A stretch of 64,000 bases of DNA from Variovorax sp. dw_308 (GTDB lineage: Bacteria > Pseudomonadota > Gammaproteobacteria > Burkholderiales > Burkholderiaceae_C), in NCBI RefSeq assembly GCF_019207085.1, contig NZ_JAATOM010000024.1, positions 1-64,000 on the forward strand, in the 5' to 3' direction. Positions 52,670 to 62,556 of this stretch are shown here, in pieces; position 1 is the first letter of the stretch, and each line of letters begins with the position of its first letter. The notes beneath the pieces were generated by a model that worked only from the letters and a program-made list of their open reading frames with translations, was not told where the DNA came from and did no database searches. The position numbers and the translations under genes are program-made.

Positions 52670-53503
52670 ATGCGCCTTCCATTGAGCTTTGAGTTTTTCC
52701 CGACCAAGACGCCAGAAGGCGCGGTCAAGCTGCGCGCGGTGCGCCAGCAGTTGTATGCCATGAAGCCCGAGTTCTGCTCGGTCACCTACGGTGCCGGCGG
52801 CTCGACGCATGCAGGCACCTTCAATGCCGTGCGCGAGATCCTTGCTGAGGGGGTCGACGCGGCCAGCCATTTCTCCTGCATCGGCGCCACCAAGGCCACC
52901 GTGCGCGAGCAGTTGGCCGAGCTCAAGGCCATGGGTGTCAAGCGCCTGGTGGCGTTGCGTGGGGACCTGCCCAGCGGCTACGGCGCTGGCGGCGAGTTCC
53001 AGTACGCCAGCGACCTGATCGCCTTCATCCGCAACGAGACCGGCAACGATTTCCACATCGAGGTGGCTTGCTACCCCGAAGTGCATCCGCAGGCACGTTC
53101 GCCGGAAGCCGATCTCAAGGCCTTCGCAACCAAGGTGCGCGCAGGCGCCGACTCGGCCATCACGCAGTACTTCTTCAGCCCCGAGGCGTACTTCCGCTTC
53201 GTGGATGAAGTGCGCGCGCTGGGCATCGACACGCCCATCGTGCCGGGCGTGATGCCGATCATCAGCTCGACGCAACTGATGCGCTTCTCCGACGCCTGCG
53301 GCGCCGAGATTCCCCGCTGGATCCGGCTGCGCCTGCAGAGCTATGGTGACGACGTGGAATCGATCAAGTCCTTCGGCGCCGACGTGGTGGCCACGCTGTG
53401 CGAACGCCTGCGTGCAGGTGGTGCGCCGGCCATGCATTTCTATACGATGAACCAGTCGGTGGCGACCCTCGGGCTGCTGCAGCGATTGGGCTGGGGTCCA
53501 TGA
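52670..53503 (+). CDS. metF: Methylenetetrahydrofolate reductase
   Basis: A 277-aa FAD enzyme reducing methylenetetrahydrofolate to methyltetrahydrofolate for methionine synthesis. SFEFFPTKTPEG has the active-site Glu near residue 9, and FCSVTYGAGGSTH, LRGDLPSGYG and PGVMPIISSTQLMRFSDACG are family segments. It completes the methyl cycle with ahcY under the same riboswitch. GGAG precedes the ATG; its stop overlaps rlpA by 4 bp. Confidence 0.95.
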   Translation: MRLPLSFEFFPTKTPEGAVKLRAVRQQLYAMKPEFCSVTYGAGGSTHAGTFNAVREILAEGVDAASHFSCIGATKATVREQLAELKAMGVKRLVALRGDLPSGYGAGGEFQYASDLIAFIRNETGNDFHIEVACYPEVHPQARSPEADLKAFATKVRAGADSAITQYFFSPEAYFRFVDEVRALGIDTPIVPGVMPIISSTQLMRFSDACGAEIPRWIRLRLQSYGDDVESIKSFGADVVATLCERLRAGGAPAMHFYTMNQSVATLGLLQRLGWGP

Positions 53504-54231
53504 GTTCCTGGCGCGTCGGTTGCAGGATTGCAGCGTTGCTCGCGGCGGCATTCACCGCCGGCTGCGTTGTTCCGCCCGCCGCGCCTGGATCGGCCGATAC
53601 CGAGGATGGGGCGGCTCCGGTGGCCGGCGCCGAGACACCCTCGACGTCTTCCTTTTCCTGGCCGCGCCTGCGTCCACTCTCGCGCCTGCCCGCGACGCCG
53701 CCCGGGGCTGCGCCGCAGTCGGCCGTCGCGACGGTCAACTACGACATCTACAACTCGGAGTCGGTTGACGACGGCGTGCCGGGCGACAACGCCGGTCCGC
53801 GGGAGATCATCGAACGCGGCAATGCCTCGTGGTACGGCATCGAGTTCCACCTGAAGCGAACGGCGAACGGTGAGCGCTTCGACATGAGCGCCATGACCGC
53901 GGCCCACAAGACCCTGCCCTTCGGCACCAAGGTTTGCGTGCGGAGCCTGGTCAATGGCAAGGAAGTCCTGGTTCGCATCAATGACCGCGGCCCTTACGCG
54001 GCCGGTCGCATCATCGATCTCAGCCGCGCGGCGGCCGAACAGATCGGCATGATGGGCCTGGGCATCAAGCAGGTGTCCCTCTCCGTGATCGATCGCAAGG
54101 AGCAACGATGCGGCGGTGCCACGGGTGACGCCGACGGCTTCGAGCCGACAGCCTACACGCCGGCCGCGCCCACGAAGCGCAAGGCGCCCGAGGGCGCGTC
54201 CAAGGCCGTCAATCCGCGCCAGCGGCGTTGA
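53500..54231 (+). CDS. rlpA: RlpA-like septal lipoprotein / lytic transglycosylase
   Basis: A 243-aa lipoprotein. The lipobox is FTAGC near residue 22 after a hydrophobic Ala-rich signal. The double-psi beta-barrel is ASWYGIEFHLKRTANGERFDMSAMTAAHKTLPFGTKVCVR, with RINDRGPYAAGRIIDLSRAAA as the active-site region with the conserved Asp. It lacks a SPOR domain, so septum targeting is less certain. It follows metF by a translational overlap. Confidence 0.88.
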   Translation: MSSWRVGCRIAALLAAAFTAGCVVPPAAPGSADTEDGAAPVAGAETPSTSSFSWPRLRPLSRLPATPPGAAPQSAVATVNYDIYNSESVDDGVPGDNAGPREIIERGNASWYGIEFHLKRTANGERFDMSAMTAAHKTLPFGTKVCVRSLVNGKEVLVRINDRGPYAAGRIIDLSRAAAEQIGMMGLGIKQVSLSVIDRKEQRCGGATGDADGFEPTAYTPAAPTKRKAPEGASKAVNPRQRR

Positions 54232-54280
54232 TCACTGCCGTCGCCCCCCAAGGTAGGCGGCCATCCTGTCCAGGATCTTC

Positions 54281-55246
54281 TCAACCTCCGCTGTCGAGCG
54301 AAAACGCCGCATGCCGGTCTTGCGCGAGCAAGACCTTGAGTTGCTCCAGCGCTGGCTGCAGCCGGCCCTTGAGCGTGTAGGGCGGGTTGATGAGGAACAT
54401 GCCGCTGGCCGGCAATCCCGGCCGCTTCTGGTCGCCGGTCACGGTGGTCAACACCTTGCTCGACTTGACCGTCAGCGTCGCGTGCAGCCACGACTTGCCC
54501 GCCTTCGTGGCCATGGTCTTGAGCCGGCGCGGCAGGTCGTGCGCCTCGGGCCGCGGAATGATCGGGTACCACACGGCGTAGGTGCCGGTCGCAAAGCGCT
54601 TGAGCGATTCGCCGATCAGGTCCAGTACGCGACCGTAGTCGGTCTTCATCTCGTAGCTTGGGTCGCACAGCACCAGCGCGCGGCGCGAGGGCGGCGGCAG
54701 GAACTTGGTGGCGCTGCCAAAACCGTCTTCGCGCAGCACGGCGATCTGGCGGCCGGCTTCGAGCTGCGCGATGTTGGCGTCGAGCGTGCGCGCGTCGGTG
54801 GGATGCAACTCGAACAGCTTGAGCTTGTCGTGATCGCGCAGCAGGTGATGCGTGATGAAGGGCGAGCCCGGATAGACGCGTGCGCCGCCATTGGGGTTGA
54901 ACGCACGCACCAGGTCCAGGTAGGCGTGGATCGCTGGCGCCATCGGCGCATCTGGCGGCGCGGCCGGCTTGGGGGACTTCTTCGCCGCGCCCTGGGCAGG
55001 CGCCGCCAGCGCGACCGCGGCCGCAGCCTGCTTCGGCGCCAGGAGACGCAGGATGCCATCGCTCGCCTCGCCGCTGGTCCCGGCGTAGTCGCCATCGAGC
55101 CGGTAGAGGCCCGCGCCGGCATGGGTGTCGACGACGGTGAGCGCGGTGTCCTTTTCGAGCAGATGCTCCAGGGTGGCGATCAGCACCGTGTGCTTGAGCA
55201 CATCGGCGTGGTTGCCGGCGTGGAATGCGTGGCGATAGCTGAACAT
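54281..55246 (-). CDS. rlmJ: 23S rRNA (adenine2030-N6)-methyltransferase
   Basis: A 321-aa enzyme. MFSYRHAFHAGNHADVLKH is the hallmark start, VDTHAGAGLYRLDG the SAM site, and the NPPY-like catalytic part is CDPSYEMK (DPPY in most members; Ser instead of Pro here). A 40-residue Ala/Lys/Pro-rich insert (about 70-105, QAAAAVALAAPAQ) is unusual in length for the family. DPSY may lower activity, or be a tolerated variant. Confidence 0.9.
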   Translation of the reverse strand: MFSYRHAFHAGNHADVLKHTVLIATLEHLLEKDTALTVVDTHAGAGLYRLDGDYAGTSGEASDGILRLLAPKQAAAAVALAAPAQGAAKKSPKPAAPPDAPMAPAIHAYLDLVRAFNPNGGARVYPGSPFITHHLLRDHDKLKLFELHPTDARTLDANIAQLEAGRQIAVLREDGFGSATKFLPPPSRRALVLCDPSYEMKTDYGRVLDLIGESLKRFATGTYAVWYPIIPRPEAHDLPRRLKTMATKAGKSWLHATLTVKSSKVLTTVTGDQKRPGLPASGMFLINPPYTLKGRLQPALEQLKVLLAQDRHAAFSLDSGG

Positions 55247-55379
55247 GTCTTGTCGAGTCCCTGTCGGATGAACGGGTAAACGCCGGGCGCCCGACGCGCA
55301 GCCAGTGGGAGCTGCGAGTCGTGCGCCTGCGTTCGAGGAGCCTCCGATTTTGAGGCCTGTGCGCTGCCAAAGGCCGGAT

Positions 55380-55409
55380 TTGCCCGAATTGGGCTTTCCT
55401 TCGTATAAT
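55380..55409 (+). promoter_or_regulatory. strong sigma70 promoter for rplM-rpsI
   Basis: TTGCCC (55380-55385), an 18-nt spacer and a perfect TATAAT (55404-55409). This leaves about 120 nt of leader before rplM, room for ribosomal-protein feedback. Confidence 0.7.
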
Positions 55410-55533
55410 GGAAGGCTTCGCAGCGCTTTTGTGGCCCCGCGGCGAAGGTATCAAACCCACCTAAGAGATTCCCGCCAGAGGAACGCCGACCGTGGAAAAG
55501 GGCCCGCCAAACCCTCTTCAAAAGAGAAAACTC

Positions 55534-55965
55534 ATGACCAAAACGTTCAGCGCCAAGCCCGCTGACGTGACGCACGAGTGGTTTGTGATTGACGCGACCG
55601 ACAAGGTCCTCGGACGAGTAGCCAGCGAAGTTGCTCTCCGTTTGCGCGGCAAACACAAGGCCATTTACACGCCTCACGTCGACACCGGTGACTTCATCGT
55701 CATCATCAACGCATCGCAACTCCGCGTGACCGGCGCCAAGCCGATCGACAAGGTGTACTACCGTCACTCGGGCTACCCGGGCGGTATCACCGCGACGAAC
55801 TTCCGCGACATGCAAGCCAAGCATCCGGGCCGCGCCCTGGAAAAGGCCGTCAAGGGCATGCTGCCCAAGGGTCCGCTCGGCTACGCGATGATCAAGAAAC
55901 TCAAGGTCTACGGTGGCGCAGAGCACCCGCATACCGCCCAACAGCCTAAAGCGCTGGAAATCTAA
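55534..55965 (+). CDS. rplM: 50S ribosomal protein L13
   Basis: A 143-aa ribosomal protein. [52 protein letters not shown] and [21 protein letters not shown] are the standard segments. Its length is close to the usual 142. Only 11 bp separate it from rpsI. Confidence 0.98.
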   Translation: MTKTFSAKPADVTHEWFVIDATDKVLGRVASEVALRLRGKHKAIYTPHVDTGDFIVIINASQLRVTGAKPIDKVYYRHSGYPGGITATNFRDMQAKHPGRALEKAVKGMLPKGPLGYAMIKKLKVYGGAEHPHTAQQPKALEI

Positions 55966-55976
55966 GGAGCCTTGAG

Positions 55977-56369
55977 ATGATTGGTGAATGGAACAACGGC
56001 ACCGGCCGTCGCAAATCCAGCGTCGCTCGCGTGTTCCTGAAGAAGGGCACCGGCAAGATCACGGTCAATGGCAAGGACATCCAGGCCTATTTCGGCCGCG
56101 AGACCTCGATCATGATCGCGAAGCAACCCCTGTTCTTGACGAACCATGTCGAAACCTTCGACATCATGGTCAACGTCAACGGCGGCGGCGAATCGGGCCA
56201 GGCAGGCGCCACGCGCCACGGCATCACGCGTGCGCTGATGGACTACGACGCGAGCCTCAAGCCCGTGCTGAGCCAAGCCGGCTTCGTCACGCGCGATGCC
56301 CGCGAAGTGGAACGCAAGAAGGTCGGCCTGCACTCCGCACGCCGCCGCAAGCAGTTCTCCAAACGCTAA
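55977..56369 (+). CDS. rpsI: 30S ribosomal protein S9
   Basis: A 130-aa ribosomal protein with [17 protein letters not shown] at the start and the conserved tail [14 protein letters not shown], whose C-terminal Arg reaches the P-site tRNA. Usual length. AAGGAG lies before the ATG. Confidence 0.98.
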   Translation: MIGEWNNGTGRRKSSVARVFLKKGTGKITVNGKDIQAYFGRETSIMIAKQPLFLTNHVETFDIMVNVNGGGESGQAGATRHGITRALMDYDASLKPVLSQAGFVTRDAREVERKKVGLHSARRRKQFSKR

Positions 56370-56504
56370 GGCTTTGCTGCTGCGCCCCTCCATGGCGGCG
56401 TTGCAAATCCTCACCGGGCGCGAGCCCGGTACCGGTTTGCGCCTTGCCCTGGAGCGGCTCGCGACGCAAATCCTCAGCGTTTGCCAGCGAAGCATATACT
56501 TGCG

Positions 56505-56535
56505 ATAAAGACCGCCTTCGGGCGGTTTTTTGTTG
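56505..56535 (+). terminator. rho-independent terminator after rpsI
   Basis: ACCGCC-TTCG-GGCGGT followed by TTTTTT. The intervening 130 bp from the rpsI stop also holds a CCGGGCGCGAGCCCGG hairpin. The terminator lies just ahead of erpA. Confidence 0.85.
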
Positions 56536-56591
56536 ATTGCAGTAGCATGATCCCATTGGCCGGCACATCGGCCCCCCAACGGAGTTTCCCA

Positions 56592-56957
56592 ATGAGCGCT
56601 GTCGCTGAACAAATCCAGACCGAAATGCCCGCCCCGATCGTCTTCACCGACAGCGCGGCGGCCAAGGTGGCTGACCTGATCGCCGAAGAAGGCAATCCCG
56701 ACCTGAAGCTGCGCGTGTTCGTGCAGGGCGGCGGTTGCTCCGGCTTCCAGTATGGTTTCACCTTTGACGAAATCACCAACGAAGACGACACCACCATGAC
56801 CAAGAACGGTGTCTCGCTGCTGATCGACGCAATGAGCTACCAGTACCTGGTCGGCGCCGAGATCGATTACAAGGAAGACCTGCAAGGCGCCCAGTTCGTG
56901 ATCAAGAACCCGAACGCCACCAGTACCTGCGGCTGCGGCTCTAGCTTCTCGGCCTGA
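56592..56957 (+). CDS. erpA: Iron-sulfur cluster insertion protein ErpA
   Basis: A 121-aa A-type carrier. The cluster-binding Cys are in [11 protein letters not shown] (Cys near residue 49) and in the C-terminal CGCGSSFSA. It hands Fe-S clusters to apoproteins such as those of isoprenoid synthesis. CGGAG precedes the ATG. It is flanked by terminators at 56505 and 56986, so it is a single-gene unit. Confidence 0.95.
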   Translation: MSAVAEQIQTEMPAPIVFTDSAAAKVADLIAEEGNPDLKLRVFVQGGGCSGFQYGFTFDEITNEDDTTMTKNGVSLLIDAMSYQYLVGAEIDYKEDLQGAQFVIKNPNATSTCGCGSSFSA

Positions 56958-56985
56958 TGCCCCTGCAACCGGCATCGCCCACACA

Positions 56986-57013
56986 GAAAAACCGCCCGAG
57001 GGCGGTTTTTTCT
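56986..57013 (+). terminator. rho-independent terminator after erpA
   Basis: ACCGCCC-GAG-GGCGGT followed by TTTTTT (AAAAACCGCCCGAGGGCGGT stem). It closes the erpA unit 15 bp before the exporter gene. Confidence 0.85.
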
Positions 57014-57027
57014 TGCGTGTCGTTTGA

Positions 57028-58449
57028 ATGAGCGCCTCAAAAGTCTCTGCCCAGAAGAGCCTGCTCTGGCTGGTGGCCGTCGGTTTCTTCATGCAGACGC
57101 TGGACGCCACCATCATCAACACGGCCTTGCCGGCGATGGCGGCCAGCATGGGCGAGAGCCCGCTGCGCATGCAGTCGGTCATCGTGGCCTATGCGTTGAC
57201 GATGGCGATGCTGATTCCCGCCTCCGGCTGGATCACCGATCGCTTTGGCGCGAGGCGCGTGTTTTTCGCGGCCATCGTCCTGTTCGTGCTGGGGTCGATC
57301 GGCTGCGCCATGTCGCGCGGGCTGGGGCAGCTGGTCGCGGCCCGGGTGATCCAGGGCGCCGGCGGCGCGTTTCTGCTGCCGGTCGGGCGCCTGGCCCTGC
57401 TGCGCACGGTGCCACGCAGCGAATTCGTGCAGGCGATGAGTTTCGTCGCGATTCCCGGCCTGATCGGGCCGCTGCTCGGGCCCACCTTGGGCGGCTGGCT
57501 GGTGCAGTACGCGTCCTGGCACTGGATCTTCCTGATCAACGTGCCGGTGGGGCTGGCAGGCTGCATCGCCACGCTGAAGATCATGCCGGAACTGCGCGCG
57601 ACCACACTCGCGAGCTTCGACGGCGTGGGCTATACGCTCCTGGCCTTCGGGATGGTGGCGCTTTCGCTCGCGCTCGATGGCGTTTCCGAACTGGGGCTGC
57701 ACCAGGTCGGCGTGCTGCTGCTGATGGTCTTCGGCTTTGCCAGCCTCGTGGCCTATTGGGCGCATGCCGCGCGCCGGCCCGATCCACTCTTTTCACCGGC
57801 CATGTTGCGGATCCCGACCTACAGCGTCGGTCTGGCCGGCAACCTGTTCTCCCGCCTGGGCAGTGGCTGCATGCCCTTCCTGGTGCCATTGCTGCTCCAG
57901 GTCTCGATGGGCTACTCGCCCCTGCAAGCAGGGCTGACGATGCTGCCGATCGCCATGGCCGGCATGGCCATGAAGCGATTCGCCGCGCCCCTTATCACGC
58001 GCCACGGCTATCGGCGCGTGCTGGTCGGCAACACGGTGCTGGTCGGTGGGTCCATGGCGACCTTCGCGCTGGCCGCGCCGGGCCAGCCCTTGGCGTTGCT
58101 GTTGCTCCAGTTGCTCGTCTTCGGCGCCGTGAACTCGCTGCAGTTCACGGCCATGAACACCGTGACCCTGCGCGACTTGCCGCCCGACACGGCCAGCAGC
58201 GGCAACAGCCTGTTTTCCATGGTGCAGATGCTCGCCATGAGCTTGGCCGTGGCAGCGTCGGGCATGGTGCTGGCGGGTTTCACCGAGCTGTTCGGCAAGA
58301 ACGCACCGATCGAGACGCTGCACGCGTTCCAGGCGACATTTGCGGGCATGGGCCTGGTCACGATCGCGTCGGCGCTGATCTTCTGGCATCTGCCGCCGGA
58401 AGCGAAGCTCGTCCAGCCGGAACCGCCAGAAGTCTCTGGCCAGGGCTGA
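57028..58449 (+). CDS. DHA2-family MFS drug/proton antiporter
   Basis: A 473-aa exporter of the EmrB/QacA group. FFMQTLDATIINTALPAMAASMGESP is the family's first motif, and GWITDRFGARRVFF and VIQGAGGAFLLPVGRLALL follow. It pumps out toxic or amphipathic compounds in exchange for protons. The substrate cannot be predicted, and no regulator is adjacent. Confidence 0.9.
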   Translation: MSASKVSAQKSLLWLVAVGFFMQTLDATIINTALPAMAASMGESPLRMQSVIVAYALTMAMLIPASGWITDRFGARRVFFAAIVLFVLGSIGCAMSRGLGQLVAARVIQGAGGAFLLPVGRLALLRTVPRSEFVQAMSFVAIPGLIGPLLGPTLGGWLVQYASWHWIFLINVPVGLAGCIATLKIMPELRATTLASFDGVGYTLLAFGMVALSLALDGVSELGLHQVGVLLLMVFGFASLVAYWAHAARRPDPLFSPAMLRIPTYSVGLAGNLFSRLGSGCMPFLVPLLLQVSMGYSPLQAGLTMLPIAMAGMAMKRFAAPLITRHGYRRVLVGNTVLVGGSMATFALAAPGQPLALLLLQLLVFGAVNSLQFTAMNTVTLRDLPPDTASSGNSLFSMVQMLAMSLAVAASGMVLAGFTELFGKNAPIETLHAFQATFAGMGLVTIASALIFWHLPPEAKLVQPEPPEVSGQG

Positions 58450-58483
58450 CGCAGCACCGCAGGCGCTACGCAGGAAAGTCCAT

Positions 58484-59611
58484 TCAAGCCGGGTAGATCG
58501 CCCCGAGCACCCGTCCACCGCGCGCACCGGTGACGCTGGCCAGATTGCCTTGCTCGCGGCGGATGGCGGCGCGCGCCAGCCATGCGAAGGCTGCCGCTTC
58601 GACCTGCTGCGGCGGCAAGCCGCGCTCGCTCGAGGAGACGACCTCCAGGCCGGGCAGCAATGCACGCAAGCGTCCGACGAGGTGATCGTTCAGGGCACCG
58701 CCGCCGCAGATGATCAGTTCCTTGCTCTCGATGCCGTGGCGTTGAACGTCCGCCGCGCATGCGCTTGCGGTCAATTCGGCCAACGTAGCCTGGACGTCGA
58801 CCGGGGCGGCGTCGCTCGCGGCGCCCAGGTGCGTGGCCAGCCAGGCGGCGTTGAACAGGTCGCGCCCGGTGCTCTTGGGCGGCGCCTTGCTGAAGTAGGG
58901 GCCGCCTATCAGGCGTGCCAGCAATTCCGGCAGGACCTCGCCGCTGGCGGCCCACTGGCCACCGCGATCGAAGGGTTCGCCGATGTGGCTCTGGCACCAG
59001 TGGTCCATCAACGCATTGCCAGGGCCGCAATCGAAGCCGAGCACGGTCTGCCGGGCGCCGCGGGTGGCCGGCAGCAGGCTGAGGTTGGCAATGCCGCCGA
59101 TGTTGAGCACCGCGACCGCGTGGTCCGGGTGGGCGAACAGCGCGCGATGAAAGGCCGGAACCAGCGGTGCACCCTGGCCGCCCGCAGCCACGTCGCGACT
59201 GCGGAAGTCGGCCACCACGTCGATGCCGGTCCACTCGGCCAGTGCCGCCGGGTTGTTGATCTGCAGGGTGTAGCCGGTTTCGTCGAATTCGCCGGGACGA
59301 TGCCGCACGGTCTGCCCGTGGGCGCCGATGGCGCGGACGGCGCTCGGCGGGAGGCCGGTCTCGTCCAGCAATTGCTGCACAACGGAGGCATAGAGCCTGG
59401 CCAAGCCATTGCCCGCCAGGGCGGCCCGGTGCAATTCGTTGTCGCCGCGCGGGAGGTTGAGCGCGAGAAGTTCGGCTCGCAGCGCCACCGGAAAGTGGGC
59501 CGTGGCATGGGCCCTCACGGCAATGTGACCGCCGGCGAAGTCGGCCAGCACGCCATCCACGCCATCGAGCGAGGTGCCGGACATCAAGCCGATGAAAAGA
59601 TCCTCGGCCAT
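58484..59611 (-). CDS. anmK: Anhydro-N-acetylmuramic acid kinase
   Basis: A 375-aa sugar kinase recycling anhydro-MurNAc from cell-wall turnover to MurNAc-6-phosphate. FIGLMSGTSLDGVDGVLADF is the signature at the N-terminus, with HGQTVRH and NIGGIANLS in the middle and ICGGGALNDHL in the ATP part. It follows the M23 peptidase gene, so both serve murein metabolism. Confidence 0.95.
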   Translation of the reverse strand: MAEDLFIGLMSGTSLDGVDGVLADFAGGHIAVRAHATAHFPVALRAELLALNLPRGDNELHRAALAGNGLARLYASVVQQLLDETGLPPSAVRAIGAHGQTVRHRPGEFDETGYTLQINNPAALAEWTGIDVVADFRSRDVAAGGQGAPLVPAFHRALFAHPDHAVAVLNIGGIANLSLLPATRGARQTVLGFDCGPGNALMDHWCQSHIGEPFDRGGQWAASGEVLPELLARLIGGPYFSKAPPKSTGRDLFNAAWLATHLGAASDAAPVDVQATLAELTASACAADVQRHGIESKELIICGGGALNDHLVGRLRALLPGLEVVSSSERGLPPQQVEAAAFAWLARAAIRREQGNLASVTGARGGRVLGAIYPA

Positions 59612-59631
59612 GGCGGAAGCGGGCAGGAGAG

Positions 59632-60981
59632 TCAGTCGGCGCTCGCCTGCACAACGGAGAAGGCCGCCGCCAACTCGGTGCGGGTGGCTTTGGCCACACG
59701 CTCGAAAGCCTGGCGCGACGAGGCGGCGATCGGCATGCCGCCGCCCTGGTCGGCGATGGTGGTGGGGTCGGCGTAGTCGCCATTCACCCGGAATTCGAAG
59801 TGCAGGTGCGGGCCGGTGGACCAGCCGGTCATGCCAACGGCACCGATGAACTGGCTCTGGGTCACAGGCTGGCCGACCCTGACGTCGATGCGGCTCAGGT
59901 GGGCGTACACCGTGGCCTGGTTGTTGCGATGGTTGAGGATGATCATGTTGCCGTAGCCGCTCTGCACGCCGGCAAACTCGACAACGCCGTCTCCGACCGC
60001 GCGGACGCCGGTGCCGATGGGCGCCGAGAAGTCGATCCCGTGGTGCTGGCGCCAGTCATTGAAGATGGGGTGATTGCGCATCGCAAAGCCGCTGGTGATG
60101 CGCGAGTATTCCACCGGCGAACTCAGGTAGGCCTTGCGCAGGCTGTCGCCATTCGGGCGGTAGTAGCTACCTTTCTTGCCGGGTTCCTGGAACCACACAG
60201 CCTGATACAGCTTGCCGGCGCTTTCGAACTCGGCGGAAAGTACGCGGCCGCTGCGCAGCGGTTGGCCATCGGCTTCGAAGGATTCGTACACCACGGCGAA
60301 CCGGTCGCCGTCGCGCAACTGGCGGATGTCGATGTCGGTGCCGAAGATGTCGGCCAACTGGCTGGCGACGCCGTCGGGAATGCGGGCTTCGCCGGTGGCG
60401 GCGAGCAGGGACGTGCGGACCACGCCGCTGGCCAGGCGCGTGCTGGAGGTCAGTGGATCGGCTTCGGTCTTCAGGGCGAAGCCGTTGGGCGTCCGGCTGA
60501 TGACGACGCGCTTGAAGCCGCCGTCAGCATCGGGAATCCAGCGGGCGCTGAGCTTCTGGAGTTGGTTGTCTTGTCCGGCTTCGGCGGTGACCGTGCGGCC
60601 GGGGCGGCCGAACAGTGCCGCGCGGGCGTCCGCGTTGGCACGGATGAAGGCGGCCGCGCGCGAGTCGGCAACGCCAAGGCGCTTGAACAGCGCTTCCGCC
60701 GTGTCGCTGGAGCGGGTCAGGTCGCTGCGAAACAGCGTGAATCCGAATGCATCGAGCGCCTCGGTCTGGGCTTCGACGGGCAGCGGCGCCACCGCTTCGA
60801 GCACCTGCCGGACGGGATGGTCGCCGGAGTCGGTACCGAGTGCGGCCACGGCAAATGCACCGCCGCCGGCGCAAAGCAGCATCGCCGCAATGGCAGCGGT
60901 GATCTGCTTCGGATACGTCCGGAATGTGTGCGCCACGCGAGAAGCAAGTAGCTCCTCGGCAGCAAGAATGCCTTTGATCAA
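59632..60981 (-). CDS. M23-family murein endopeptidase
   Basis: A 449-aa membrane-anchored peptidase. A single segment (about 23-47) is followed by a long linker and an OapA-like domain. The zinc catalytic part is in HHGIDFSAPIGTGVRAVGDG (about 330-350) with HLHFEF near residue 405, so the HxxxD and HxH ligands are present. It should cut peptide cross-links in the periplasm. Together with anmK it forms a two-gene operon divergent from tyrS. Confidence 0.92.
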   Translation of the reverse strand: MIKGILAAEELLASRVAHTFRTYPKQITAAIAAMLLCAGGGAFAVAALGTDSGDHPVRQVLEAVAPLPVEAQTEALDAFGFTLFRSDLTRSSDTAEALFKRLGVADSRAAAFIRANADARAALFGRPGRTVTAEAGQDNQLQKLSARWIPDADGGFKRVVISRTPNGFALKTEADPLTSSTRLASGVVRTSLLAATGEARIPDGVASQLADIFGTDIDIRQLRDGDRFAVVYESFEADGQPLRSGRVLSAEFESAGKLYQAVWFQEPGKKGSYYRPNGDSLRKAYLSSPVEYSRITSGFAMRNHPIFNDWRQHHGIDFSAPIGTGVRAVGDGVVEFAGVQSGYGNMIILNHRNNQATVYAHLSRIDVRVGQPVTQSQFIGAVGMTGWSTGPHLHFEFRVNGDYADPTTIADQGGGMPIAASSRQAFERVAKATRTELAAAFSVVQASAD

Positions 60982-61071
60982 ATTGAGTCAGTCCAAAATT
61001 CTGTTCAGCCAACCCGCGCTGAAAAGGCCTTGATGACGAAGGCGGCAGAGCGGTGCGGAAGGCGCGCCGCT

Positions 61072-61077
61072 TAGAAT
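61072..61077 (+). promoter_or_regulatory. -10-like TAGAAT before tyrS
   Basis: TAGAAT within CTTAGAATCCGGCG, about 60 bp before the tyrS ATG. A matching -35 is not clear. Confidence 0.35.
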
Positions 61078-61140
61078 CCGGCGCTCGAAAGTCGGGCTGA
61101 GTATAGCTTCGGCAGTACTCAAGACAGCCGTAAAAATCCA

Positions 61141-62373
61141 ATGAATGCCAATTCTGTTACATCCACAAGTCTGTCCAAAGGTGTAGGACAGGCGCTTGAA
61201 GTGTCCCTGCGCGGCGCTGACGAGCTCTTGCCGCAGGACGAGTGGATCCGCAAGCTCCAGCGTTCCGAAGCGACCGGCCAGCCGCTGCGCATCAAGCTCG
61301 GCCTCGATCCGACGGCCCCCGACATCCACATCGGCCATACCGTCGTACTGAACAAGATGCGCCAGTTGCAGGATCTCGGGCACACGGTGATCTTCCTGAT
61401 CGGCGACTTCACCACGACCATCGGCGACCCCTCCGGCCGCAACAGCACGCGCCCGCCGCTGACACGCGAACAGATCGAGGCCAACGCGCAAACCTATTAT
61501 CGCCAAGCCAGCATGGTGCTGGACCCGGACAGGACCGAGATTCGCTACAACTCCGAATGGAGCGACCCGCTGGGCGCCCGCGGCATGATCCAGTTGGCGG
61601 CCAAGTACACCGTGGCCCGGATGATGGAGCGCGACGATTTCAACAAGCGCTTCAAGGCCGGCCAGTCGATCTCGGTGCATGAATTCCTGTATCCGCTGAT
61701 GCAGGGCTACGACTCGGTGGCGCTCAAGTCCGACCTGGAACTCGGTGGCACCGACCAGAAGTTCAACCTGCTGGTCGGGCGTCACCTGCAGCAGGAATAC
61801 GGGCAAGAGCCGCAGTGCATACTCACCATGCCTTTGCTGGAAGGGCTTGACGGCGTCGAGAAGATGTCCAAGAGCAAGAACAACTACATTGGTATCAGCG
61901 AAGACGCTTCGACGATGTACGCCAAGGTGCTGTCGATTTCTGACGTGCTGATGTGGCGCTGGTACACGCTCCTGAGCTTCAGGTCGCTTGCGGAAATCGA
62001 GGCGCTGAAGGCCGAGGTCGAGGCCGGGCGGAACCCGAAGGACGCCAAGGTGGCGTTGGCCAAGGAGATCACCGCCCGGTTTCACAGCGCCGCCGCTGCC
62101 GATGCGGCCGAGCAGGATTTCAACAATCGCAGCAAGGGCGGCATCCCAGACGAGATCCCGCAGCGGACGGTGACAGGCGCGCCGATCGGCATCGCCCAAT
62201 TGCTGAAGCAGGCCGGGCTGGTGGAATCGAACGGCGAGGGCAATCGCATGATCGATGGCGGCGGGGTCCGCGTCGATTCGACCGTGATCAGTGACAAGGG
62301 CCTGAAGCTGCCCGCTGGCAACTATGTGCTGCAGGTGGGCAAGCGGAAGTTCGCGCGGGTCCTGCTGAGTTGA
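61141..62373 (+). CDS. tyrS: Tyrosyl-tRNA synthetase
   Basis: A 410-aa class I synthetase of the TyrRS-Z type (410 aa; HIGHTV at about residues 60-65, [12 protein letters not shown] near 241). A C-terminal S4-like RNA-binding region is [36 protein letters not shown]. It charges tRNA-Tyr. The ATG at 61141 gives the usual N-terminus. Confidence 0.97.
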   Translation: MNANSVTSTSLSKGVGQALEVSLRGADELLPQDEWIRKLQRSEATGQPLRIKLGLDPTAPDIHIGHTVVLNKMRQLQDLGHTVIFLIGDFTTTIGDPSGRNSTRPPLTREQIEANAQTYYRQASMVLDPDRTEIRYNSEWSDPLGARGMIQLAAKYTVARMMERDDFNKRFKAGQSISVHEFLYPLMQGYDSVALKSDLELGGTDQKFNLLVGRHLQQEYGQEPQCILTMPLLEGLDGVEKMSKSKNNYIGISEDASTMYAKVLSISDVLMWRWYTLLSFRSLAEIEALKAEVEAGRNPKDAKVALAKEITARFHSAAAADAAEQDFNNRSKGGIPDEIPQRTVTGAPIGIAQLLKQAGLVESNGEGNRMIDGGGVRVDSTVISDKGLKLPAGNYVLQVGKRKFARVLLS

Positions 62374-62405
62374 GCCCGGCCCTGGGTCGCGCCCGGCCAG
62401 GAGGC

Positions 62406-62515
62406 CGGGTCGACTGGCGAAGGCGCACCGACCCGAGAGGCCCACAGGACCGGGCGGTGCCCGGCCCCGCCCCCGCGGGCGATTGAGTCGAGATGGCGAA
62501 GCCACATCGACTCAA
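62406..62515. repeat. two hairpins after tyrS
   Basis: GGGTCG/CGACCC (62406-62411 and 62428-62433), with TGGCGAAG in the loop, and TTGAGTCGA/TCGACTCAA (62483-62491 and 62507-62515), with TGGCGAAGCC in the loop. The shared TGGCGAAG shows that the two hairpins are copies of one unit. No T tract follows, so this is a repeat, not a classical terminator. Confidence 0.6.
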
Positions 62516-62556
62516 GAGCGGCGACCGCCGCAGGCCGGGGTCTGCGAGGACAGCCC

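Noticed and set aside
56481-56509. Promoter for erpA (TTGCCA and GATAAA)
   Set aside because: The spacing is 17 nt, but a transcript would start inside the rpsI terminator. Too weak to call.
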